From NCBI GenBank assembly GCA_016839545.1, contig JAEOUB010000088.1, positions 1 through 10,365 of the forward strand: a stretch of 10,365 bases of DNA, read 5' to 3'. The translations under genes were made by a program, and so were the position numbers. This document shows, in pieces, positions 5,114 through 10,365 of the stretch. The DNA is from Candidatus Kariarchaeota archaeon (GTDB lineage: Archaea > Asgardarchaeota > Heimdallarchaeia > Heimdallarchaeales > Kariarchaeaceae). A model generated the notes under the pieces. It was not told where the DNA came from. It saw nothing but the letters and a program-made list of their open reading frames with translations, and did not search any database. How positions within the stretch are numbered: position 1 is the first letter of the stretch; each line of letters begins with the position of its first letter.

Positions 5114-6748
5114 TTGCAACCACTTGTGACGAATTACCAAATACCCAAAGCTGAGAATGAGCCGATAAAGAGCTACATGCCCGGTTCACCCGAACTGGTT
5201 GAGCTCCAAGCTGAGCTGGAGAGACAGAAGAATACAGTGGTCGATATTCCCCTGATCATCGGTGGCCAGCGAATATTTACCGAATCAAAGGGTGAGATCC
5301 GTATTCCCCACAAGAAGGACCATAAACTTGCCACTTTCTCCCAGGCATCAACTGATCATCTGGATCAGGCAATTGCTGCTGCCGCCGCTGCCAAGGAGGA
5401 GTGGGAGAACATGCCATGGCAGGACAGGATGGCCATCTTCCTCAAAGCAGCTGACCTCCTTGCCGGTCCATGGAGAGCAGTACTCAATGCTGCCACGATG
5501 TTGGGCCAGTCAAAGAACGTCTTTCAGGCAGAAATTGACGCCGCATGTGAACTGATAGACTTCTGGAGATTCAATCCCTATTATGCCAAGCAGATCTACG
5601 GTGTCCAGCCCGATTCAAGTGCCGGTATCTGGAACAGGTCTGAATACCGTGCCCTCGAAGGTTTTGTCTTTGCCATTGCCCCCTTCAATTTCACATCAAT
5701 TGCAGGAAATCTTCCCACTGCACCAGCAATGATGGGTAATACTGTACTGTTCAAACCCGCTTCCACAGCTGTGCTCTCTGCATATTACATCATGGAGATC
5801 CTGGAAGAGGCAGGTATGCCTCCCGGTGTGATCAATTTCATACCCGGTCGTGGATCTGTTGTGGGTCCCTACCTCCTGCCCCACAGGGATATGGCTGGTG
5901 TTCATTTCACCGGATCCACCGGAGTGTTCCAGGACATGTGGAAGACTGTGGGTGAGAATATAGCCACGTACAAATCATACCCGCGTATTGTCGGCGAGAC
6001 TGGCGGGAAAGACTTCGTGTTTGCGCACCCTTCTGCCAATCCTGATCAGGTCGCTACAGCACTACTACGTGGGTCGTTTGAGTATGCCGGTCAGAAATGT
6101 TCTGCCGCATCTAGAAGTTACCTGCCAAAGAGCCTATGGCCTGCAATAAAGGAGAAGCTCCTGGCAGATCTCAAGACGGTGAAAACAGGAGATCCCACCG
6201 AGATTTCCACCACTGTCAATGCAGTCATTGACCAGTCGGCATTCGAATCGATCTCACGATACATCTCCTATGCTGAGGAAGCAGAGACTGCCCAGATCAT
6301 CACCGATGTCAAGATTGACGACTCCGTTGGCTACTTTATCCATCCGACAGTGGTCGTCACAGAGGATCCCCAGTTCAAATTATTACAAGAAGAGATCTTT
6401 GGACCTGTGCTTACCATCTTTGTCTACGAGGATGACAAGTTCGAGGAGACACTGGAATTGTGTGATGCCACCTCACCCTATGCTCTGACAGGATCTATCT
6501 TTGCCAAAGGACGTACTGAAATCAATCTGGCGTTCAAGAAACTGCGACATGCTGCCGGTAACTTCTACATCAATGACAAGCCAACTGGTGCAGTTGTCAA
6601 TCAGCAACCGTTTGGTGGCGGCCGAGCAAGCGGCACCAATGATAAGGCTGGTTCCCAGTGGAACCTGATGCGATGGGTATCACCTCGATCAATCAAGGAG
6701 ACATTTGTGCCTCCAACACAATATGACTACCCCTACATGAGAGATTAA
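5114..6748 (+). CDS. L-glutamate gamma-semialdehyde (P5C) dehydrogenase
   Basis: NAD+-dependent oxidation of glutamate semialdehyde (from 1-pyrroline-5-carboxylate) to glutamate, the second step of proline breakdown, in the cytoplasm. The 544-residue protein is a full-length aldehyde dehydrogenase with catalytic C329 (GQKCSAASR), general base E295 (GETGGKD), oxyanion N192 (APFNFTS), cofactor residues K214 and the FTGSTG turn (265-270), and EEIFGPVL (426-433). Diagnostic for the monofunctional P5CDH group that includes mitochondrial ALDH4A1 are the N-terminal ENEP...GSPE region, LEGFVFAIAPFNFT, DDSVGYF, AAGNFYINDKPTG and FGGGRASGTNDKAG. The start is a TTG at 5114, because the family's usual N-terminus must be included and no ATG precedes it; a GTG at 5126 is the alternative. 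No proline dehydrogenase gene is in view. The GNAT gene follows after 39 bases and may be co-transcribed. Confidence 0.95.
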   Translation: MQPLVTNYQIPKAENEPIKSYMPGSPELVELQAELERQKNTVVDIPLIIGGQRIFTESKGEIRIPHKKDHKLATFSQASTDHLDQAIAAAAAAKEEWENMPWQDRMAIFLKAADLLAGPWRAVLNAATMLGQSKNVFQAEIDAACELIDFWRFNPYYAKQIYGVQPDSSAGIWNRSEYRALEGFVFAIAPFNFTSIAGNLPTAPAMMGNTVLFKPASTAVLSAYYIMEILEEAGMPPGVINFIPGRGSVVGPYLLPHRDMAGVHFTGSTGVFQDMWKTVGENIATYKSYPRIVGETGGKDFVFAHPSANPDQVATALLRGSFEYAGQKCSAASRSYLPKSLWPAIKEKLLADLKTVKTGDPTEISTTVNAVIDQSAFESISRYISYAEEAETAQIITDVKIDDSVGYFIHPTVVVTEDPQFKLLQEEIFGPVLTIFVYEDDKFEETLELCDATSPYALTGSIFAKGRTEINLAFKKLRHAAGNFYINDKPTGAVVNQQPFGGGRASGTNDKAGSQWNLMRWVSPRSIKETFVPPTQYDYPYMRD

Positions 6749-6787
6749 TCCTCAACATTGATATTCAGATAAACAATCATATTCACA

Positions 6788-7603
6788 GTGTATCTCGATC
6801 CTCAATTCTGGTATGATCAGGGCAAGAAACGACAGTATGGAAAGGGTATGACCAAAACCGTGAGGGATGATGTCGTATTCGTGACCTCTGCTGTACCGAT
6901 GGCCATTCGCAACCTTGTCAGTTACACAGATACCCCACCAGATAACTTACCAGAGCTTATTGAAGAAATCAAAGAGCATTACACAAATCTGGGAAATGAC
7001 TTTTTATGGATTGTCCATCCTCTTGACAGACCCAAGGGTATTGCTGATGAACTGATCAGACAGGGATTTCAGCATTATATCTCCACTCACATGGCAGTGG
7101 TGATTCCCACACCGACCTATGTTCAGACCACCTTTGGACAGTTTACCTCTCCTTTCACCTTTACTGAGGTGAACTCTGAAGCCATATTTGCAGATGATTT
7201 TGCCGATCTCAACGTGCACTGCTTTCCCAATCTCTATGCCAACCGACAACAGTACCGGGAAGTCACACAGAATCGTCTGACATCGGTCACCGAGAGGGAA
7301 GCGGGGCGGTATTATTTCGCTGCCTATGATCAGGACACTCTGGTTGGGTTCTCTTCACTTACCGTTGTTAACGAGAAATCATTTCTGCGAGGTCATCTAG
7401 CTATTGCAGGTACTCATGAACTCTTCAGGTCCAAAGGTATCTACACTGGAATGATCTATCACCGTGTGCTCAAGTCATTAGAACTGGAATTGGATGTAGT
7501 TACCATCAATGCCAACACGCAGACCTCAGGCCCTATCATCAAGAAATATAGGATGACTCCCGTAGTCACTGAAGATTGGTATTATTACAAATTAACGACT
7601 TAG
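6788..7603 (+). CDS. GNAT family N-acetyltransferase
   Basis: A 271-residue protein with a C-terminal GNAT fold, the acetyl-CoA-dependent transfer domain. The acetyl-CoA loop is at 203-222: strand HLAIAGTH, then RSKGIYTGMI, a variant of the R/Q-x-x-G-x-G/A motif with Tyr in the last place. The next strand, VVTINANTQT (237-246), ends with the Asn common in motif B, and KKYRM (252-256) fits the closing segment. YFAAYDQDTLVGFSSL (176-191) is the strand pair before motif A. Residues 1-110 form a separate lobe (WYDQGKKRQYGKG, FLWIVHP, ELIRQGF) as in two-lobed GNATs; the substrate is unknown. The start is a GTG at 6788; the first in-frame ATG (6848) would cut into conserved-looking sequence. Its stop codon overlaps that of the convergent VOC gene by four bases. 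Confidence 0.85.
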   Translation: MYLDPQFWYDQGKKRQYGKGMTKTVRDDVVFVTSAVPMAIRNLVSYTDTPPDNLPELIEEIKEHYTNLGNDFLWIVHPLDRPKGIADELIRQGFQHYISTHMAVVIPTPTYVQTTFGQFTSPFTFTEVNSEAIFADDFADLNVHCFPNLYANRQQYREVTQNRLTSVTEREAGRYYFAAYDQDTLVGFSSLTVVNEKSFLRGHLAIAGTHELFRSKGIYTGMIYHRVLKSLELELDVVTINANTQTSGPIIKKYRMTPVVTEDWYYYKLTT

Positions 7604-7992
7604 TCGGTATCCACCCTGTCCTCATCTTTTGTGGTATCAAAATAGAACTTGTAGCCATTGGGATCTAGAATGATGGTATCTCCAGTTCCAGGCCCCTCCA
7701 CATTCTCCTCCCGTTTCAGGAATTCAACTCCCATCTTCTCCAGGTGGGCATTGATTCTGGGTGTGTTGCCCCCACGGTAGTTAAAGAGTACAGGAACTCC
7801 AAACTCATGCTTGATGAAGCCACCTGAGAACAGGGCAAAATAGACCAGACCATCAGTCAGGGTACACCAGCCTTTGTCTGCGCCACCTGTGTAGATAGTA
7901 AATCCAAGATTTGAGTAAAATTCAATTGATTCCTCCATATCATCAACATCGATACAGATCTCGAAATGGTGTCCCAGTCGTGGTGCTTCCAT
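7600..7992 (-). CDS. VOC-fold (glyoxalase/bleomycin-resistance-like) protein
   Basis: A 130-residue single-domain member of the vicinal-oxygen-chelate superfamily, which includes glyoxalases, dioxygenases, epimerases and antibiotic-binding proteins. The first beta-alpha-beta-beta-beta module is visible as HHFEICIDVDDMEESIEFYS (8-27), then NLGFTIYTG and strands around YFALFSG. The second module runs from VPVLFNYR through NAHLEKMGVEF to the closing signature TIILDPNGYKFYFD (106-119). H8/H9 on the first strand and D119 at the end of the last could be metal ligands, but the usual terminal Glu is absent, so the exact reaction is unknown. It probably acts as a dimer. The ATG at 7992 is supported by a TATA-like box at 8016-8023. 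The gene is divergent from the toroid-fold gene and its stop (TAA) overlaps the stop of the GNAT gene. Confidence 0.88.
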   Translation of the reverse strand: MEAPRLGHHFEICIDVDDMEESIEFYSNLGFTIYTGGADKGWCTLTDGLVYFALFSGGFIKHEFGVPVLFNYRGGNTPRINAHLEKMGVEFLKREENVEGPGTGDTIILDPNGYKFYFDTTKDEDRVDTD

Positions 7993-8015
7993 AGCAGGGA
8001 TTGACCCCCTCTATC

Positions 8016-8023
8016 CTAATAAG
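8016..8023 (-). promoter_or_regulatory. TATA-like box of the VOC gene
   Basis: On the minus strand CTTATTAG is centred about 27 bases before the ATG at 7992, consistent with a leaderless transcript. It lies in the 118-base divergent region shared with the toroid-fold gene. Confidence 0.5.
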
Positions 8024-8080
8024 ATTGTGTCTCCGGTGAACTCCATCATCCATGTCAGATATACAGGGCATGACTGCAAG

Positions 8081-8089
8081 AATTTTATC
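8081..8089 (+). promoter_or_regulatory. TATA-like box of the toroid-fold gene
   Basis: AATTTTATC is centred 26 bases before the ATG at 8111. It supports that ATG as the start of a leaderless transcript rather than the GTG at 8027. Confidence 0.5.
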
Positions 8090-8110
8090 ACCAATCTCCC
8101 TTCTGAACCC

Positions 8111-9019
8111 ATGGACAGGGAGGTCATTGACTGGCTGATTGCCAGCGACCCCGCAATCGCGCGATTGACGAAGAGAGATCTTCTTGAACTTCCCAGGAAA
8201 GAATGGGACTATCATGAACAGGAGATGCTCACTGTCGGGTGGTGCAGACGACTGCTCGATCTTCAAGACCCTGATGGAAGGTGGGGACAGGGACTCTATG
8301 GTCCCAAATTCATCTCCACACATTACACCCTCATGCTTCTGCGTCGCTTGGAGATGGTACTGACTCCTGAGATAGAAAATGGCTGTCGTCAGCTCATCAA
8401 TATCAATGCAATCGGTTCTATCCCGACAACAGAACCTCCACGGGTTGACGCCTGTATTACCGGTATGGGTCTGTCTATCCTGGCTTTTTTCAACCAGCAG
8501 CAGCAGCTGTTTCCTGAGATTCTCACCTATCTGGAGGATAACCAGCTGCATGATGGTGGGTGGAACTGTGTGCTCCCTCAACGCCCCACCAAGCATTCCT
8601 CAATGCATACCACATTGCTGGTACTTGAGGGCCTCAAACAGCTGGCAGATACCAGTTCAATATACAGGTCGAAAATCAACGCTCTGAGTGACCAAGCTCA
8701 TGAGTTTCTGCTGCAGCATAATCTTTTCAGGTCCCATCGTACTGGAGAGGTCATTGATCCTGGATTCATTGATATCTCATTTCCTCCTCGTTGGAAGTAC
8801 AATATCCTGACTGCACTGGACTATTTTGCCAGTATCAATCATCCCTATGATCACAGGATGGAAGAGGCAATTGAAATTGTAAAGCAGAAAGAGAAGAAAG
8901 GAAGATGGTACCAAGGCAAGCAGATGGGTGGTCCCACATTCTTCTCCACCAACATTGCTCACCAGGGAAGTCCATTCAATACGGTCAGAGCTCTGCGTGT
9001 CATCAGGAAATACCTTTGA
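8111..9019 (+). CDS. Terpenoid-cyclase/prenyltransferase toroid-fold protein
   Basis: A 302-residue protein related to the squalene-cyclase/prenyltransferase alpha-alpha toroid superfamily but about half the length of true squalene-hopene cyclases. It opens with VIDWLIASDPAIARLTKRDL (5-24), typical of the small stand-alone 'prenyltransferase-like' group that often begins WLLESDPAIRWxxxRDL. QW-type repeats follow: LLDLQDPDGRWG (48-59) with YTLMLLRRL after it, then LEDNQLHDGGWNC (141-153) with TLLVLEGL after it. A last helix pair is at WKYNILTALDYFA (228-240). I see no DxDD cyclase acid motif, so cyclase activity is not supported; the fold may bind a lipid or peptide. The frame extends to a GTG at 8027, but the family start and the TATA-like box favour 8111. 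Confidence 0.8.
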   Translation: MDREVIDWLIASDPAIARLTKRDLLELPRKEWDYHEQEMLTVGWCRRLLDLQDPDGRWGQGLYGPKFISTHYTLMLLRRLEMVLTPEIENGCRQLININAIGSIPTTEPPRVDACITGMGLSILAFFNQQQQLFPEILTYLEDNQLHDGGWNCVLPQRPTKHSSMHTTLLVLEGLKQLADTSSIYRSKINALSDQAHEFLLQHNLFRSHRTGEVIDPGFIDISFPPRWKYNILTALDYFASINHPYDHRMEEAIEIVKQKEKKGRWYQGKQMGGPTFFSTNIAHQGSPFNTVRALRVIRKYL

Positions 9020-9117
9020 TATCACCTACCACTCCTTCAATTCTGATATCCGATTTGCTAGGAGATTGTGCAAACTGATATCTGTTTTAATATGTAAAAT
9101 ATATCATTTCCTAGCAG

Positions 9118-9124
9118 TTTATAA
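9118..9124 (+). promoter_or_regulatory. TATA box of the five-helix membrane protein gene
   Basis: TTTATAA is centred 37 bases before the ATG at 9158, leaving a leader of roughly 10 bases. One arm (TCCTAGCA, 9109-9116) of a long-spaced inverted repeat ends two bases before it. Confidence 0.55.
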
Positions 9125-9157
9125 CTATCGAAATCCTATTCGTGGTATCGAACAGTG

Positions 9158-9766
9158 ATGCATATGTCGATCGATACAGAAGAAGCTATTGAAAAATTGG
9201 CTGATTACCGTTCCAGCAGCAAGAAAATTGATACCAAGAAAGACCCCAAGGCGATGCATGACTCTCCCATCCGTACATTCTTTTTGAAGTACTACTGGCT
9301 CAATGTCATCGCGGTTACCACTCTCTTCTTTGCCATGCTCATTGGAGGATGGTCTCTGATACAGCCTATCTGGGTAATCAGCTCACTGGCTGTGCTCTTT
9401 GTCATTACCCGACAGACCTACCGGACCATGGATCGTCTGAAAATATCCAGTGGTCGTGACACACGGATTGATGATGTCTTTGTCATTCTCCTGGTTGCAG
9501 GATCATTTTACCTGTTCAGCCTGTTTGCACTTGTTGACCTGCAGACATTCATCTCAATCCATGTGGGGCTTACAGTAGTCTGGTTCCTGCAGATAGTATT
9601 TGTCAATTTCCTCAAGCCTGAAGCAGGTATTGCCAAGACCTCAGGAATTATTGAGAAAGACCAGGATCCCTCCAAGATGGATCAGTTCAAGGAATTCATG
9701 ACAGTCCCACGGGCAGTCGTCTTCGCACTCTCCCTCATTCTGGCAGGAGTCATCAATTTCATCTAG
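9158..9766 (+). CDS. Five-helix membrane protein of unknown function
   Basis: A 202-residue protein that I do not recognise. Residues 1-38 are polar and charged (EEAIEKLADYRSSSKKIDTK) and should be cytoplasmic. About five hydrophobic segments follow at 41-65, 67-85, 106-126, 130-150 and 185-201. Between segments 2 and 3 is a basic loop (TYRTMDRLKISSGRDTRIDD), and between 4 and 5 a polar loop (KPEAGIAKTSG, DQDPSKMDQFKEF). The last segment runs to the C-terminus. No transporter, enzyme or metal-binding signature is seen. Start: GTG at 9155, ATG at 9158 and ATG at 9164 are all in frame; the ATG at 9158 is chosen. Its TAG stop sits in a CTAG that is also the stop of the convergent oxidoreductase gene. 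Confidence 0.75.
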   Translation: MHMSIDTEEAIEKLADYRSSSKKIDTKKDPKAMHDSPIRTFFLKYYWLNVIAVTTLFFAMLIGGWSLIQPIWVISSLAVLFVITRQTYRTMDRLKISSGRDTRIDDVFVILLVAGSFYLFSLFALVDLQTFISIHVGLTVVWFLQIVFVNFLKPEAGIAKTSGIIEKDQDPSKMDQFKEFMTVPRAVVFALSLILAGVINFI

Positions 9767-10365
9767 TAATCTGCAATAACAGGCACAACCTCTTCATGCA
9801 GTGTTTCAAGAGACTCAAGCGTGTAGATATCAGGTAGATTGACTATAATGTGGTCAAAGCCCATCTCACCAAGCCGTTTCAGTTCAGACAGGAAGACCTC
9901 TACAGTGTCATCCTCGTGGAGTTTCAACGTGCTCAGAGTGGTCTTCTCAATCGTATCGTAATCACGACCCAGGTTCCCACAGTGCTTTCTAATCACATCC
10001 AGCTTGTGCTGCAGAACATCAAAATTGTTTCTTCCAAAGAGATTGGTCGCATCTGCATATTGGGCAACCATTCTCAGTGTTTTCTTCTCTCCCATGCCAC
10101 CGATCATGATGGGAACCCTCCCATTGATCGGCTGAGGGGAATTGTGCACATCTCCCAGCTGGTAGTGCTTGCCCTCGTACGGTCCTGATTCATCTGACCA
10201 CATCTTATCGGTGATCTGCAAGGTCTCCTCAAGTTTCTCAAAACGATCTGTCCAGGTACCATAGGGAAAACCATAGGCCTCAGCCTCCTCCTTGTACCAG
10301 CCTGCACCCACACCAAAATAGGCACGACCACCAGACAGCACATCCAACGTGGTTACCTGCTTGAC
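9763..10365 (-). CDS. LLM-class (F420/flavin-dependent) oxidoreductase, C-terminal part
   Basis: The C-terminal 200 residues of a luciferase-like monooxygenase family protein; the N-terminal part lies beyond the right edge and the frame stays open there (VKQVTTLDVLSGGR). The family uses F420 or FMN in a TIM barrel; archaeal members are often F420-dependent dehydrogenases or reductases with unknown substrates. Visible landmarks are TLDVLSGGRAYFGVGAGW (6-23 of the fragment), EEAEAYGFPYG with a following RFEKLEETLQI helix, the YEGKHYQL strand, and the highly characteristic PIMIGGMGEKKTLRMVAQYA (85-104) followed by DATNLFG (105-111). Only about the first 120-140 residues are expected to be missing. 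The substrate cannot be assigned. The gene converges on and overlaps the membrane protein gene by four bases. Confidence 0.9.
   Translation of the reverse strand, partial: VKQVTTLDVLSGGRAYFGVGAGWYKEEAEAYGFPYGTWTDRFEKLEETLQITDKMWSDESGPYEGKHYQLGDVHNSPQPINGRVPIMIGGMGEKKTLRMVAQYADATNLFGRNNFDVLQHKLDVIRKHCGNLGRDYDTIEKTTLSTLKLHEDDTVEVFLSELKRLGEMGFDHIIVNLPDIYTLESLETLHEEVVPVIADY

Noticed and set aside
8027..8110. GTG start for the toroid-fold protein
   Set aside because: The extra 28 residues do not fit the family N-terminus, and a TATA-like box lies 26 bases before the ATG at 8111.
7943..8596. 217-codon minus-strand frame across the divergent VOC/toroid region
   Set aside because: It lies opposite recognisable toroid-fold sequence and overlaps the VOC start; its translation shows no domain.

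Overview
The window looks archaeal. Several genes have AT-rich TATA-like boxes centred about 25-30 bases before the start codon with no room for a leader, which fits leaderless transcription. Where a ribosome-binding site is visible it is GGTGA. One product belongs to the flavin/F420 luciferase-like monooxygenase superfamily. Base composition is moderate (mid-40s % GC by eye). The lineage cannot be fixed from this content. The secreted protein with a C-terminal membrane anchor, the many small membrane proteins and a mitochondrial-type P5C dehydrogenase would suit an Asgard or other mesophilic archaeon, but that is only a guess.

Left part (1-3941), all on the minus strand. From the promoter-distal side these are: the start of a gene cut by the window edge (1-87); a secreted or membrane-anchored surface protein (93-1094); a six-helix membrane protein (1191-1787); a free-standing 72-residue protein with its own TATA box, GGTGA site and hairpin terminator (1901-2119); a likely operon of a Cys-containing YbjQ-family protein and a Cys/His-rich, DUF2085-like membrane protein (2220-3188); and a CDP-alcohol phosphatidyltransferase (3276-3941).

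A 384-base divergent promoter region (3942-4325) separates this block from three plus-strand genes: an HdeD-like membrane protein with a charged N-terminal helix (4326-5045), P5C dehydrogenase (5114-6748) and a GNAT acetyltransferase (6788-7603).

Right part. A minus-strand VOC-fold protein (7600-7992) diverges from a terpenoid-cyclase-fold (alpha/alpha toroid) protein (8111-9019). A five-helix membrane protein follows (9158-9766), then the C-terminal part of a luciferase-like oxidoreductase on the minus strand (9763-10365, cut by the right edge). Both convergent gene pairs overlap by exactly four bases at their stop codons.

The clearest biochemical statement is that the cell oxidises pyrroline-5-carboxylate to glutamate, the second step of proline catabolism, and makes a phospholipid head-group linkage through a CDP-alcohol transferase. 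I see no complete pathway, mobile element, CRISPR array, tRNA or rRNA. The least explained items are the small stand-alone gene at 1901-2119, the two-gene Cys-rich YbjQ operon with a dyad around its TATA box, and several palindromes placed at promoters.
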